A stretch of 23,277 nucleotides of DNA from Beijerinckiaceae bacterium (GTDB taxonomy: Bacteria; Pseudomonadota; Alphaproteobacteria; Rhizobiales; Beijerinckiaceae). Shown piece after piece: positions 1-9,233 of the stretch (position 1 is its first letter; each line of letters opens with the position of its first letter). Below the pieces are notes generated by a model. The model was not told where the DNA came from. It searched no databases and saw nothing but the letters and a program-made list of their open reading frames with translations. A program made the position numbers and the translations under genes. The stretch covers positions 1-23,277 of the forward strand of contig CANHAW010000001.1 of the NCBI GenBank assembly GCA_947458675.1, written 5' to 3'.

Positions 1-1
1 C

Positions 2-622
2 ACACAGCTTGTCGCCAAAGGACATAATTTTCCGCTGATGACTTTGGTCGGCGTTGTGGATGCCGATGTCGGCCTGTCCAATGGCGATCCGCGCGCCGCC
101 GAACGCACGTTCCAATTGCTGCAGCAGGTGACTGGCCGCGCCGGACGCGGAGAAAAGCCCGGACGCGGTCTTTTGCAGACCTGGCAGCCGGAACATCCCG
201 TCATCCGCGCACTTTTGTCGGGAGATGCAGAGCGTTTTTACAGTGAAGAAACGCAACAAAGACTTGCTGCCGGTCTGCCGCCTTTCGGACGCCTTGCCGC
301 AATCATCGTGTCAGGCAATGATCGTGCCTCGGCCGAGACGCAAGCGCGCGCGCTCGTACGTGCGGCCTATGCACTGCCGGCGAGCGACAAATGGAAAATG
401 GCGCCGCTCGGCGGCTTTCCGGAAAATGACGACATCATGCTGCTCGGCCCTGCCGAGGCGCCGATTGCCGTCGTGCGCGGGCGCCATCGTTTCCGCCTGC
501 TCGTCAAAGCGCCGCGCAGCGCCGATCTTCAAGGATTTTTGCGGGCCCTGCTCGCCGCAGCGCCGCCCGATCGCGGCGGCGTGCGCACGCAGATCGATGT
601 CGATCCGCAATCGTTTCTTTAG
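2..622 (+). CDS. priA: Primosomal protein N' (PriA helicase), C-terminal part only
   Basis: This is the 3' end of a gene that begins before the window; the reading frame is open from base 2. About 206 residues are visible. They start in the helicase core (VAKGHNFP, then LVGVVDADVGL), continue through RAAERTFQLLQQVTGRAGRG, which is superfamily 2 helicase motif VI, and end in IDVDPQSFL, a typical PriA C terminus. PriA is the 3'-5' helicase that recognises abandoned replication forks and reloads the replisome. The Walker motifs and zinc-binding cysteines lie upstream and cannot be checked. The gene converges on argJ, with only a palindromic repeat between them. Family assignment is secure; intactness of the missing N-terminal part is unknown. 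Confidence 0.93.
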   Translation, partial: TQLVAKGHNFPLMTLVGVVDADVGLSNGDPRAAERTFQLLQQVTGRAGRGEKPGRGLLQTWQPEHPVIRALLSGDAERFYSEETQQRLAAGLPPFGRLAAIIVSGNDRASAETQARALVRAAYALPASDKWKMAPLGGFPENDDIMLLGPAEAPIAVVRGRHRFRLLVKAPRSADLQGFLRALLAAAPPDRGGVRTQIDVDPQSFL

Positions 623-624
623 TC

Positions 625-703
625 CGTCATTGCGAGCGGAGCGAAGCAATCCAGCGTCGCCGCGCGCATCTCGATTGCTTCGTCGCTTCGCTCATAATGG
701 CGA
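625..703. repeat. REP-like palindromic element between priA and argJ
   Basis: The left arm CGTCATTGCGAGCG...GCGAAGCAATCCAG (625-654) is an imperfect inverted copy of the right arm CTCGATTGCTTCG...CGCTCATAATGGCGA (670-703). The whole could fold into a long imperfect hairpin. Its sequence style (ATTGCGAGCG/GAAGCAATCC) matches short dispersed intergenic palindromes familiar from alphaproteobacterial genomes. It fills the entire space between two converging genes, so it may also act as a bidirectional transcription stop, although no T-run is present. No second copy is visible in this window. Confidence 0.7.
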
Positions 704-1951
704 TCAGGAACGGTAATCGCCATTAATGGCGACATATTCTTTCGTCAGATCGCAAGTCCATACGGTCCATGAGGCCTTGCCGACGCCGACATCGACGCGA
801 ATGTCGATTTTCTCTCCCTGCATATAGGCGGAGACTTTCGCCTCGTCATAAGAGAGATCGCGCAGCCCCTTATTGGCAACACGGAAATCGCCGAACCAAA
901 TGGCGAGGCGATCACGGTCTGCTTTTTCTCCCGCCTTGCCGACGGCCGCAACAATACGGCCCCAATTGGCATCCTCGCCGGCAATGGCGGTCTTCACCAG
1001 AGGCGAATTGGCAATCGACAGGCCGATCTTTTTCGCTGCTGCGGCGCTGGCTGCACCATCGACGCGGATTTCCACAAATTTTCGGCACCCTTCGCCATCG
1101 CGCACAACCTGCTGCGCCAGATCGAGCAAAAGCGCATCGAGCGCCTTTTTGAAAGCTGCCAGTCGCCGGTCGGTTGCGGTTGCAATTTTCGGGCAGCCGC
1201 GCTTGGCAGCCGCGCCGGTTGCAAACAGCAGGAGCGTGTCGGAGGTCGATGTATCGCTGTCGACAGTGATCGAATTGAACGAGCCCGCGACCGATTTCGA
1301 AAGCATGGCCTGCAGCGCAGCCGCAGCAATCGGTGCATCGGTAAAGACGAAGGAGAGCATGGTCGCCATATCGGGCGCGATCATGCCGGCGCCCTTGGCC
1401 ATGCCATTGATCGTCACTTCCACGCCGCCAATCGAAACCTTGGCCGTTGCGACTTTCGGAAACGTATCGGTTGTCATAATGGCGCGCGCGGCATCGAGAA
1501 TGCCGCCGGGCGCAGATTTGGTCACAAGCCTGTCGAGCACGCCTTCGAATTTGGTTGCATCCAGCGGCTCACCGATCACGCCGGTGGAAGCGAGAAAAAT
1601 TTCGCTGGCCGGCGCGCCGGTCGCCTTGGCGGCGATCTGTGCCGTGAGCTTGGTCGAAGCGACACCATTCTTGCCGGTGAATGCATTGGCATTGCCGGAA
1701 TTGACGACGAGCGCCCGCGCCTTGCCGCCCTTGAGTTTGGAGCGGCACCAATCCACCGGCGCGGAGGGGCATTTCGATTTGGTGAAGACGCCCGCGACCT
1801 GGGTGCCCTTGTCGAGCAGGGCCAGCATCACATCGGTGCGGCCCTTGTAGCGTATCCCCGCTTCAGCAGTGGCAAAACGCACACCCTCGACATCGGGGCA
1901 GGCGGGATAGGTTTTCGGCGCCAGCGGTGAAAGGGGGGCTGCTTTGGCCAT
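704..1951 (-). CDS. argJ: Bifunctional glutamate N-acetyltransferase / amino-acid acetyltransferase (ArgJ)
   Basis: ArgJ transfers the acetyl group from N-acetylornithine to glutamate (and can use acetyl-CoA in the bifunctional form), serving the cyclic arginine pathway in the cytoplasm. The 415-residue product has the usual family length. The autoproteolysis site is plain: [14 protein letters not shown], with cleavage expected between Ala196 and Thr197, Thr197 becoming the nucleophile of the beta chain. [11 protein letters not shown] near residues 83-93 and the C-terminal AINGDYRS are also family hallmarks. An upstream in-frame start at 2026 exists, but the ATG at 1951 is preferred because it has an AGGA ribosome site about seven bases upstream, and because the longer version would run through the terminator hairpin at 2013-2040. 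It converges with priA and lies downstream of the isomerase gene, from which that terminator separates it. Confidence 0.95.
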   Translation of the reverse strand: MAKAAPLSPLAPKTYPACPDVEGVRFATAEAGIRYKGRTDVMLALLDKGTQVAGVFTKSKCPSAPVDWCRSKLKGGKARALVVNSGNANAFTGKNGVASTKLTAQIAAKATGAPASEIFLASTGVIGEPLDATKFEGVLDRLVTKSAPGGILDAARAIMTTDTFPKVATAKVSIGGVEVTINGMAKGAGMIAPDMATMLSFVFTDAPIAAAALQAMLSKSVAGSFNSITVDSDTSTSDTLLLFATGAAAKRGCPKIATATDRRLAAFKKALDALLLDLAQQVVRDGEGCRKFVEIRVDGAASAAAAKKIGLSIANSPLVKTAIAGEDANWGRIVAAVGKAGEKADRDRLAIWFGDFRVANKGLRDLSYDEAKVSAYMQGEKIDIRVDVGVGKASWTVWTCDLTKEYVAINGDYRS

Positions 1952-2005
1952 ATTCGATCCTGAGTTTTTGAGTCGGCGGCGGCCCCACTTAAGCAAAGCC
2001 ATGTG

Positions 2006-2040
2006 AAAAAAAAACCTCGCCCGCATGTGCGGGCGAGGTT
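2006..2040 (-). terminator. Rho-independent terminator of the parvulin gene
   Basis: A perfect 12-base-pair stem (AACCTCGCCCGC, 2013-2024, paired with 2029-2040) has a four-base loop. Read on the minus strand it runs directly into nine consecutive T residues (A-run at 2006-2014). It sits 22 bases past the stop codon of the isomerase gene at 2063 and just before argJ, so it separates their transcription. Confidence 0.9.
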
Positions 2041-2062
2041 ATTCGAAAAAATATGGTGCAGA

Positions 2063-2908
2063 TCAGCGACGCGGCGCGGGAACAGGCGACGGCGCGGGGG
2101 CCGGCGCATCGAGCTTTTCGATCTTGGCGCTCTCCCGCAATTTGGCGACCTGGTCGGATTGCGACTTCTGGATGACGTAAGTCCGCACCTGATCTTTCAC
2201 CAGTTCGAAGTCAGGGAATGGCTTGGTACGCGTGTCTTCGACCTTGATCACGTGCCAGCCGAACTGGGTTTTGACCGGGTCGGAAATCTGGCCTTTTGCG
2301 AGCTTGAAGGCGACTTCGGAAAATTCGCCAACCATGCGCTCGCGGGTAAACCAGCCCAGATCGCCCCCCTTGGAGCCCGGATCCTTGGAAACGGCATCGG
2401 CCACTTTGGCGAAATCCTCGCCGCCCTTGACCCTGCGGGCGACCACCTTCGCCTCGTCTTCAGTGCCGACGAGAATATGTCGGGCGCGGACTTCCTGTTC
2501 GGGGCCCTGTGCGCCGGCTACCTCATTATAGACCTTGCGCAATTCTGCATCGCTGGTGGCGTTCTGGGCGATCTGGCCAAACAGGACTTCCATCAGCGCC
2601 TTATCCCGCTGATAGGCCATGCGACGGGCAAAATCGGGGGTTTCGGTCATTTTCTCGGCTTCGGCCCGACGGGCCGCCAGCTTCAGGTCGATGAGATAAT
2701 CGAGCAGATAGGCATCGCGCTCCTGGCCATCGACCTGGGGCGGCAGGCCCTGACCGATATCCTCCAGAGCGATCTTGAGATCGTCTTCGGTGATTTCGAC
2801 CCCGTTGACCCGAGCCAGGACTTTGGCATCGGCGGGAGCGGCTGCCCCGGCCAAAAGGGCAATGGTCAGAAAGGCCGCAGCGGCGAGGCCGGAAACCGGA
2901 TTCTTCAT
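2063..2908 (-). CDS. Periplasmic parvulin-type peptidyl-prolyl cis-trans isomerase (SurA/PpiC family)
   Basis: The 281-residue protein begins with a signal peptide (MKNPVSGLAAAAFLTIALLAG, probable cleavage after ADA near residue 28), so it should act in the periplasm. Residues 30-130 form a helical SurA_N-like chaperone region. Residues about 142-225 are a PpiC rotamase domain, with RARHILVGTEDEA, GGDLGWFTRERMVGEFSEVAFKL and TQFGWHVIKVED. The C terminus is a proline-alanine tail. Such proteins help fold outer-membrane and secreted proteins, which fits its divergent placement next to secA. The frame continues upstream to 3295, but the start at 2908 is chosen because it begins the signal peptide; its ribosome site (GGAG) is weak. 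Family secure, individual role inferred. Confidence 0.9.
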   Translation of the reverse strand: MKNPVSGLAAAAFLTIALLAGAAAPADAKVLARVNGVEITEDDLKIALEDIGQGLPPQVDGQERDAYLLDYLIDLKLAARRAEAEKMTETPDFARRMAYQRDKALMEVLFGQIAQNATSDAELRKVYNEVAGAQGPEQEVRARHILVGTEDEAKVVARRVKGGEDFAKVADAVSKDPGSKGGDLGWFTRERMVGEFSEVAFKLAKGQISDPVKTQFGWHVIKVEDTRTKPFPDFELVKDQVRTYVIQKSQSDQVAKLRESAKIEKLDAPAPAPSPVPAPRR

Positions 2909-3297
2909 GGGGGCAGGCTCCAAAATGCGCCATCGGGCGCCGCGCGGGAGGTAGCCCCGCAAATCGGCCGGTAACTTGGTGGAAAGCCCGACCGGGGGCA
3001 AGAACAAAAGCTGGCCCAGAATTGGAGCCAAATGGCATCCGCCCCGAGGAAAACCCGCGTTCACATTGACATTGCAGGGGGGCGATCTTATCTCTCGGCC
3101 CGGTATTTTCCGCCATTTCGCCTGAGGAAAAATCGGTCCAAAGGTCCGGCATTCAGGCGATGTGGACTCTCGCGGCCCGGCAGGGCCAAGGCGCGCGGCG
3201 CGCCTGGCAATAGGCCCCGGCCCAGCGCATGGCCGGGAACGGATCGGGTTCGGCTGATTTCCTGCAGCGGTCCCGTCCGGTTCAGAAAGGTCCATGG
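2909..3297. other. Divergent intergenic region between the isomerase gene and secA
   Basis: These 389 bases hold no gene I can support. They must carry the promoters of both flanking genes. A possible secA promoter lies at 3066-3092. A GC-rich perfect inverted repeat, AGGCGCGC-G-GCGCGCCT, lies at 3189-3205 in the presumed secA leader and could form a hairpin or serve as a protein site. An in-frame upstream ATG at 3229 would add 23 residues to SecA but lacks family support. Confidence 0.6.
3066..3092 (+). promoter_or_regulatory. Candidate secA promoter
   Basis: TTGACA at 3066-3071 is a perfect -35 box. It is followed after 15 bases by CTTATC (3087-3092), a moderate match to the alphaproteobacterial -10 element, or after 17 bases by TATCTC. 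It points toward secA, about 200 bases upstream of the start codon. The -10 match is imperfect. Confidence 0.35.
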
Positions 3298-6075
3298 ATG
3301 TTCGCTGCCATTGCGAAAAAGATTTTCGGTTCGGCCAATGACCGTCGGCTCAAGACCTATGCTGGAAAGGTTCAGGCCATTAATGCGCTGGAGCCTGAAC
3401 TCGAGGCATTGAGCGACGAGGACTTGCGCGCCCGCACGGACGCTTTCCGCGCCCAGCTCGCCGAGGGCAAGACGCTCGACGACATTCTCATCCCCGCTTT
3501 CGCAACAGTGCGCGAGGCAGCACGCCGTGTGCTCGGCCAACGTCATTTCGACGTGCAGCTCATCGGCGGCATGGTCTTGCACGAAGGCGCCATCGCCGAA
3601 ATGCGCACGGGCGAAGGCAAGACGCTTGTCGCCACGCTCGCCACCTATCTCAATGCGCTCGCCGGCAATGGCGTGCATGTCGTCACGGTGAACGATTACC
3701 TCGCCCGCCGCGATGCCGAATGGATGGGCCGCGTTTACAAATTCCTCGGCCTGAGCGTCGGTATTATCGTCCACGGGCTCGATGATGTGCAGCGCGCCGA
3801 AGCCTATGGCTGTGACATCACCTATGGCACGAACAACGAATTCGGCTTCGATTATCTGCGCGACAATATGAAATATGAGCTCGCGCAAATGGTGCAGCGC
3901 GGGCATCATTTTGCCATCGTCGACGAAGTGGATTCGATCCTTGTCGACGAGGCGCGCACGCCGCTGATCATTTCCGGCCCCTCGGATGACAAGTCCGAAC
4001 TCTATAATTCGATCAACAAGCTCATCCCGTCACTCGTGGAGGGCGATTTCGAGCTCGACGAAAAGCAGCGCACGGTGAATCTCACCGAAGCCGGCAACGA
4101 GCATATGGAGCAATTGCTCGAAGATGCGAAGCTTTTGCAGGAAAGCTCGCTCTACGACGCAGCCAATGTCACGATCGTGCATCATGTGCAGCAGGCGTTG
4201 AAAGCCCACAAGCTGTTCAATCGCGACAAGGATTACATCGTCCGCAACGGCGACGTGGTCATCATCGATGAATTCACCGGCCGCATGATGCCGGGTCGGC
4301 GTTATTCGGAAGGATTGCATCAGGCGCTCGAGGCCAAAGAGCAGGTTCAGGTGCAGCCTGAAAATGTGACGCTCGCCTCGATCACCTTCCAGAATTATTT
4401 CCGCCTTTATTCGAAGCTTGCCGGCATGACCGGCACGGCGGCAACCGAAGCGGATGAATTTGCCGAAATCTATCGGCTCGACGTTGTCGAAATTCCGACC
4501 AATCGTCCCGTCCAGCGCCTCGATGAAGATGATGAAGTCTATCGCTCCCACGGCGAAAAGCTGAAAGCCATCGTCCGGGAGATCGAGACGGCCAGCGAGA
4601 AAATGCAGCCGTTGCTGGTGGGCACGACATCGATCGAAAAGTCGGAACAGCTGGCCGAGTTTCTGATCTCGAAGGGCTACAAGCAGATCGACTTCTCGCA
4701 GCCCTCCGCGCTGACAAAACTCTATACGGCGGCGCGTTCGGGAAAACCGTCAAAATTATTTGCCGTTCTCAATGCGCGCTTCCATGAACAGGAAGCCTAT
4801 ATTGTGGCCGAAGCCGGCGTGCCCGGCGCGATCACGGTGGCGACCAATATGGCCGGCCGCGGCACCGACATTCAGCTCGGCGGCAATGTCGAAATGCGCG
4901 TGTTGCAGGAATGCTCCAGCCTCGAAGGTGAGGCGCGCGCCGCAAAAGAAGCCGAGATCCGCGAGGAAATCGCCCGTTTCAAGGAAATGGCGCTGGCAGC
5001 GGGGGGCCTCTACATTATCGGCACGGAGCGCCACGAGAGCCGTCGCATCGACAACCAGCTGCGCGGTCGCGGCGGTCGTCAGGGCGATCCGGGGCGGTCC
5101 AAATTCTTCCTGTCTCTGCAAGACGATCTGATGCGCATTTTCGGTTCCGACCGAATGGATTCGATGCTCGTCAAACTCGGGCTCAAGGAAGACGAGGCCA
5201 TCGTCCATCCCTGGATCAACAAGGCCCTGGAAAAAGCCCAGCAGAAGGTGGAAGCGCGCAATTTCGATACGCGCAAAAACATTCTGAAATACGACAATGT
5301 CATGAACGACCAGCGCAAGGTCGTGTTCGAGCAGCGCCGCGAAATGATGGCGCAGGAATCGCTCGAAGAAACAGTCGCCAATATGCGCGCCAATGCGATC
5401 GACGATCTGGTCGCCAAACATATGCCGAAGGATTCCTATCCCGAGACATGGGCGATTGCCGATCTTTCCGAAGCCGTGCGGGAATTGCTGAGCGTCGATC
5501 TGCCCGTCGCAGACTGGGCGAAGGAAGAAGGCATTGGTTCGGAGGAAATGGCCGAGCGCATCCACAATGCCGCTGACGCCGCCTATGCGGAACGCACCGA
5601 GCGCAATACGCCCGATGTGATGCGTTATGTCGAAAAGCAGGTTGTTCTGCAGGTCTTCGATCACTTCTGGCGCGAACATCTGATCATGCTCGATCATTTG
5701 CGGCAGGTGATCGGCTGGCGCGGCTATGCGCAGCGCGATCCGCTGAATGAATATAAGTCGGAAGCTTTCGAGCTCTTCAACGGCCTGATCACGCGCTGGC
5801 ATGAAATGACGACGCAGCAGCTCATGCGCGTCGAGGTTTCTTTCCAGCAACCCGAAGCACCCGCAGAAATCAGCGCCGACGAACAGGCCGCCATTGCCGC
5901 CATCAATGCACAGATTGCATCCGGCGCCCTCTCGTCGGGCGCATTGGCTGCACCCCATGCAGCGCCGGCGCGCGATTCGAAAGATCCCGAAACCTGGGGC
6001 CGCGTCAGCCGCAACGAACCCTGCCCCTGCGGGTCGGGCAAGAAATACAAGCACTGCCACGGGGCGCTTGTCTAA
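3298..6075 (+). CDS. secA: Preprotein translocase ATPase SecA
   Basis: SecA is the cytoplasmic motor that drives unfolded preproteins through SecYEG. The 925-residue product has normal length. Visible parts are the N terminus [17 protein letters not shown], Walker A MRTGEGKT (102-109), Walker [15 protein letters not shown] (from residue 207), [13 protein letters not shown] in the second nucleotide-binding fold, and [11 protein letters not shown]. The C-terminal zinc-binding/SecB-docking motif is intact, with [14 protein letters not shown] and the Cys-X-Cys-X8-Cys-His spacing. The ATG at 3298 has AAAGG seven bases upstream and starts where homologues start, so it is preferred over 3229. A strong terminator follows the stop codon, so the gene is probably monocistronic. 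Confidence 0.98.
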   Translation: MFAAIAKKIFGSANDRRLKTYAGKVQAINALEPELEALSDEDLRARTDAFRAQLAEGKTLDDILIPAFATVREAARRVLGQRHFDVQLIGGMVLHEGAIAEMRTGEGKTLVATLATYLNALAGNGVHVVTVNDYLARRDAEWMGRVYKFLGLSVGIIVHGLDDVQRAEAYGCDITYGTNNEFGFDYLRDNMKYELAQMVQRGHHFAIVDEVDSILVDEARTPLIISGPSDDKSELYNSINKLIPSLVEGDFELDEKQRTVNLTEAGNEHMEQLLEDAKLLQESSLYDAANVTIVHHVQQALKAHKLFNRDKDYIVRNGDVVIIDEFTGRMMPGRRYSEGLHQALEAKEQVQVQPENVTLASITFQNYFRLYSKLAGMTGTAATEADEFAEIYRLDVVEIPTNRPVQRLDEDDEVYRSHGEKLKAIVREIETASEKMQPLLVGTTSIEKSEQLAEFLISKGYKQIDFSQPSALTKLYTAARSGKPSKLFAVLNARFHEQEAYIVAEAGVPGAITVATNMAGRGTDIQLGGNVEMRVLQECSSLEGEARAAKEAEIREEIARFKEMALAAGGLYIIGTERHESRRIDNQLRGRGGRQGDPGRSKFFLSLQDDLMRIFGSDRMDSMLVKLGLKEDEAIVHPWINKALEKAQQKVEARNFDTRKNILKYDNVMNDQRKVVFEQRREMMAQESLEETVANMRANAIDDLVAKHMPKDSYPETWAIADLSEAVRELLSVDLPVADWAKEEGIGSEEMAERIHNAADAAYAERTERNTPDVMRYVEKQVVLQVFDHFWREHLIMLDHLRQVIGWRGYAQRDPLNEYKSEAFELFNGLITRWHEMTTQQLMRVEVSFQQPEAPAEISADEQAAIAAINAQIASGALSSGALAAPHAAPARDSKDPETWGRVSRNEPCPCGSGKKYKHCHGALV

Positions 6076-6080
6076 ACATA

Positions 6081-6106
6081 AAGGGCCGCTTTTGCGGCCC
6101 TTTTTT
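6081..6106 (+). terminator. Rho-independent terminator of secA
   Basis: The stem AAGGGCCGC (6081-6089) pairs perfectly with 6094-6102 around a TTTT loop and ends in six T residues (6101-6106). It begins six bases after the secA stop codon. Confidence 0.93.
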
Positions 6107-6213
6107 CTTTCAGGCTGACCTTAGCCAATCAGATCATTGGCCAAAGGATGAACGCCAGCTGAACGGCCGAGCCAGCTTTCGTTCAGAAATGCGCGCATAA
6201 AGTGTGCTCCAAC

Positions 6214-6228
6214 ATCCCGATACGGGAT
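6214..6228 (+). promoter_or_regulatory. Short inverted repeat just before the ribosome site of the small secreted protein
   Basis: ATCCCG-ATA-CGGGAT is a perfect six-base inverted repeat whose end lies only a few bases before the strong GGAGGAG site at 6230-6236. It could form a small mRNA hairpin or be a repressor half-site pair. No function is shown. Confidence 0.35.
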
Positions 6229-6242
6229 CGGAGGAGATGGAA

Positions 6243-6611
6243 ATGAATGCGACCCGCAAGATTTTCACCGGCGCCATTGCTGCTCTGGCGCTCACTGCGA
6301 CCTTTGCCGCGACCGTCACGCCGGCGGAAGCGGGTCAGCGCCACCGCCACCGTGGCGGCGGCAATGGCGGCGCGATTGCCGCGGGCATTATCGGCGGTCT
6401 TGCGCTGGGTGCGCTTGCTGCAGGTGCAGCACATGCGTCGCCCTCATATGGCGCGCCGCACTATTACTCGCATTCTTACTCGCGCCCGGTCACCTATGCC
6501 TCGCCGGTCTATGTGGGCCAGACCTATGACGTCTGCTACCGCAAGCAGCGTCCGGCCTTCAATCGCTGGGGCGATTTCGTTGGCTATCGCACCGTGACGG
6601 TTTGCGAATAG
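6243..6611 (+). CDS. Small secreted glycine-zipper-like protein of unknown function
   Basis: The 122-residue product has a signal peptide (MNATRKIFTGAIAALALTAT..., likely cut after PAEA near residue 30). A basic histidine/arginine stretch (QRHRHRGGG) follows, then a small-residue hydrophobic segment, GGAIAAGIIGGLALGALAAG (42-61), with the GxxxG spacing of glycine zippers, and then a Tyr/Ser/Pro-rich region. The C-terminal part has two cysteines (98 and 121) that could form a disulfide, inside YDVCYRKQ and YRTVTVCE. Many Rhizobiales encode short exported proteins of this style; I cannot name a function. The start at 6243 is chosen because GGAGGAG ends six bases before it; an in-frame ATG at 6237 overlaps that site. 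The gene stands alone between two terminators. Confidence 0.8.
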   Translation: MNATRKIFTGAIAALALTATFAATVTPAEAGQRHRHRGGGNGGAIAAGIIGGLALGALAAGAAHASPSYGAPHYYSHSYSRPVTYASPVYVGQTYDVCYRKQRPAFNRWGDFVGYRTVTVCE

Positions 6612-6663
6612 GAAATACCCGGCGCAATCATCGCGCCGGGTTTCGAAGCCCCGTCGGGACGCC

Positions 6664-6685
6664 CCCCGCCCGGCGGGGTCTTTTT
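6664..6685 (+). terminator. Terminator downstream of the small secreted protein
   Basis: CCCCGC (6664-6669) pairs with GCGGGG (6673-6678), and TCTTTTT follows. A second, stronger stem without a good T-run, CCCGGCGC/GCGCCGGG, lies just upstream at 6618-6640. The two together probably end the transcript before the convergent transpeptidase gene, which stops at 6695. Confidence 0.7.
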
Positions 6686-6694
6686 GTGAAAAAA

Positions 6695-8083
6695 TCAGTT
6701 TTGCGAAAGTCCGTTGCCGAGGATCGGTGCCGCACCTGCAACGCGACGCGCGGGCACGGGCGCGACCATGCGAACCGGCGGCTCGGTGATCAGCGAGGCC
6801 TGCGGCTTGGCGTCGAGCAAAGCGCGCGGGCGCGGCGGCGGCAGCGGCACGGGCGCGGCTGCTTGCGTCGCTTTTGCGGCCTCGCTTGAGCCGAAGAGCG
6901 ACGGGATGGAGGGGGTAAAGCTGAACAGACGCGAAACCATGGAGGCTTCGCCGCCAGCCTGTGCGACGGGCACGGCCGGTGCAGCAGGAGCCGGTGCAAC
7001 GACATCACGCGCCGGAGCCGTCGTGACGGGGGCAGGCACATCGGCCTGTCGTGCGGCAGCAACCTGAACGGCGGCCGGAAGCGGACGGCCCTGCGGATCA
7101 AGCGGGATCAAGCGCGGCGCTTCGACCAGAGCCTCGGGGCGGCTGACTTCCATCACATGCGCCATGGACGGATGCTGTCCACCGTCGTGATAAACCATTT
7201 TGACCGGCTGCACACCGCGGCTGACCAGTTCAGCCACTTTCGCATCGTCGGCGCGCGCTTTTTCCGCAACGAGTTCGGCAATCTGCGGATCCTGGCGCAA
7301 CGGCGGACAGACGGCGCCCGGCGAGAGCGACTCGCCAGTGGCGGATGTGGCGTCGAAGACATAGCGGCGACCGCAATAAGCGACCTGCGGCTCGCGCTTG
7401 GTCACTTCGAAACGGTCCGATCCTTCTTTCAGCGTGCGCCAGAAAGCCATGTTCGGATCAAGCCGATGTTTGGCGAGATTTTCCGGCGTCATGCGGAAGG
7501 GATAGGATTGCATCTGGATCTGTCGCTGACCGCCCGCAAAAGCCTCGCGCGCAATCGCGTAGATTTCTTCGATCTGCTGATCCGTCATCGAGAAACAGCC
7601 GGCCGAAGAACAGGCGCCATGCACCATGATCGCACCGCCGGTAAAACCCTGAACGCGATCGAGCGCATTGGGATAACCGACATTGAACGAGAGATGATAT
7701 TGCGAATTCGGGTTCATCTGACCCGGCGTGATCGCATAAAAACCTTCCGGCACCTGGCGATCGCCCTCGCGGCGCTTGGGACCAAGCTGGCCCGACCAGC
7801 GGCACATCGGGAACGTCTTGATGTGCACATATTCGCCGTCGCCCTTCATCTTCCAGACTTCGAGCTCGGCTTCTTTTTTATAGGCCCGAATGACGATGGG
7901 CGAGCTTTTGGTCGTTCCCTTGCGCTCCATCAGAGCCAGAGTATCGGAGGGAATCGAGCGCGATGCCTTGTTGACGCTGCTTGTCTGCTGACAGGCTGCG
8001 AGCAATCCGCCAGCCAGCAATACGGAAGCAACCCGCGCGGCAGAGACGGTGAAACGGGAGAAATTCCGACCGGATGTTTTCAT
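6695..8083 (-). CDS. L,D-transpeptidase (YkuD/YafK-like) lipoprotein
   Basis: The product of 462 residues carries a lipoprotein signal ending in LLAAC, lipidated at Cys31, so it should be membrane-anchored on the periplasmic side. Residues about 62-175 form the YkuD domain, with the catalytic motif HGACSSAGC (His155 to Cys163). These enzymes cross-link or remodel peptidoglycan, or attach/detach proteins, using an active-site cysteine. The YafK-like pattern (RWSGQLGPKRREGDRQVPEG) places it with murein L,D-transpeptidases or hydrolases. The C-terminal 170 residues are Ala/Pro-rich and low complexity. The start is uncertain: ATG at 8083 gives a compact signal peptide but has no close ribosome site, while GTG at 8116 has AAAAAGG nearby. 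The exact substrate is not shown. Confidence 0.88.
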   Translation of the reverse strand: MKTSGRNFSRFTVSAARVASVLLAGGLLAACQQTSSVNKASRSIPSDTLALMERKGTTKSSPIVIRAYKKEAELEVWKMKGDGEYVHIKTFPMCRWSGQLGPKRREGDRQVPEGFYAITPGQMNPNSQYHLSFNVGYPNALDRVQGFTGGAIMVHGACSSAGCFSMTDQQIEEIYAIAREAFAGGQRQIQMQSYPFRMTPENLAKHRLDPNMAFWRTLKEGSDRFEVTKREPQVAYCGRRYVFDATSATGESLSPGAVCPPLRQDPQIAELVAEKARADDAKVAELVSRGVQPVKMVYHDGGQHPSMAHVMEVSRPEALVEAPRLIPLDPQGRPLPAAVQVAAARQADVPAPVTTAPARDVVAPAPAAPAVPVAQAGGEASMVSRLFSFTPSIPSLFGSSEAAKATQAAAPVPLPPPRPRALLDAKPQASLITEPPVRMVAPVPARRVAGAAPILGNGLSQN

Positions 8084-8229
8084 GAGCTGACGAAACTCGC
8101 TCCTCGAAAGAGGCACTCGCCTTTTTGGGCGACCACGCGACCAGTCCTAATTCATTAAGCTTACGGGATGGTTACCAACTTAAATCTGATGATAAAACCG
8201 GAGTGTGGCTGCCGCAAGGCCCGAATCGG

Positions 8230-9186
8230 TCAGACTTTCCGGCCCATTGCGAGAAATTTTTCTGCCCGCAAATCGCGGATCTGGTCGCGCGACAGGCCCT
8301 TCAGATCGGACAGCGCCTTTTCAATCGCATCTCCCGCGCCGCGGATCATCCGCTTGGGATCGCGATGGGCCCCGCCGGGGGGCTCGGGGATAATGCCGTC
8401 GATAATGCCGAATTTCAGGAGATCCTGGGCGGTGATCTTCATATTTGTGGCGGCGTCCTGACGGCGGCCGGAATCGCGCCACAGGATCGAGGCTGAGGCC
8501 TCGGGCGATGCCACCGTATAAATGGCATGTTCCAGCATCAGGACGCGATTGGCCGTGGCAATGGCCACCGCACCGCCCGAACCGCCCTCGCCCACGACGA
8601 CGGCGACATTGGGCACGCCCAGCGCCAGGCAGGCCTCGGTTGAGCGGGCAATGGCCTCGGCCTGGCCGCGCTCTTCGGCATCAATGCCCGGAAAGGCGCC
8701 GGCCGTGTCCACCAGCGAAATGACCGGCAGGTCGAAACGATCGGCCAGTTCCATCAGTCGGACGGCCTTGCGATAGCCCTCAGGCCGGGTCATTCCGAAA
8801 TTATGGCGCAGACGGCCCTCGGTATCGGAGCCCTTCTCCTGCCCCATAATGCAGACGGAACGGCCACGAAAGCGACCAAAGCCGCCGATCAGCGCCTCGT
8901 CTTCGGCATATTTCCGGTCACCGGCCAGAGGCGTGAAATCCTCCACCAGCGAGGCGACATAATCGATGAAATGAGGCCGGGCCTGATGGCGTGCGACCTG
9001 AGTTTTCTGCCAGGGGGTCAGCGCCAGATAAAGATCGGTCAGGGCCTTGGCCGCTTTGGCCTCGATTTTTGCAAGCTCTTCCCCGATCGCGCCCGATTCA
9101 TCGGTCTTCAGGGCGCGCAATTCGTCCGCTTTGGCCTCGAGTTCGGCCACGGGTTTTTCAAAATCGAGGTAGGAACGCATGCTCAT
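8230..9186 (-). CDS. accA: Acetyl-CoA carboxylase carboxyltransferase subunit alpha
   Basis: AccA pairs with AccD to move the carboxyl group from biotin carrier protein to acetyl-CoA, giving malonyl-CoA, the committed step of fatty acid synthesis in the cytoplasm. The 318-residue length is normal. The N terminus RSYLDFEKPVAELEAK, the ALTPWQKTQVARHQARPH segment, and the crotonase-fold core with VVVGEGGSGGAVAIATANRV followed by MLEHAIYTVASPEASASILW are diagnostic. Two starts are possible, ATG at 9186 or at 9180; neither has a clear ribosome site. It lies 95 bases downstream of xerD on the same strand. Confidence 0.96.
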   Translation of the reverse strand: MSMRSYLDFEKPVAELEAKADELRALKTDESGAIGEELAKIEAKAAKALTDLYLALTPWQKTQVARHQARPHFIDYVASLVEDFTPLAGDRKYAEDEALIGGFGRFRGRSVCIMGQEKGSDTEGRLRHNFGMTRPEGYRKAVRLMELADRFDLPVISLVDTAGAFPGIDAEERGQAEAIARSTEACLALGVPNVAVVVGEGGSGGAVAIATANRVLMLEHAIYTVASPEASASILWRDSGRRQDAATNMKITAQDLLKFGIIDGIIPEPPGGAHRDPKRMIRGAGDAIEKALSDLKGLSRDQIRDLRAEKFLAMGRKV

Positions 9187-9233
9187 CGCGAGTTCAGGAG
9201 CCTCGGGGCAGGTCGGGAGAGGCCCGCCTGGGA

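Noticed and set aside
873..1850. Plus-strand open frame of 325 codons opposite argJ
   Set aside because: The argJ frame has all diagnostic motifs; the opposite frame is Ala/Ser-rich without recognisable domains.
2003..2974. Plus-strand open frame of 323 codons opposite the isomerase gene
   Set aside because: It starts inside the terminator hairpin and covers the antisense of the signal peptide and PpiC domain; no family features.
4756..6060. Minus-strand open frame of 434 codons within secA
   Set aside because: It lies wholly opposite the clearly coding secA gene and shows no domain; it is a frame shadow typical of GC-rich genes.
8161..8176. TTAC-N7-TTACC resembling a CtrA half-site pair between accA and the transpeptidase gene
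   Set aside because: Each half deviates from the TTAA consensus, and a single imperfect match is expected by chance; not listed as a feature.
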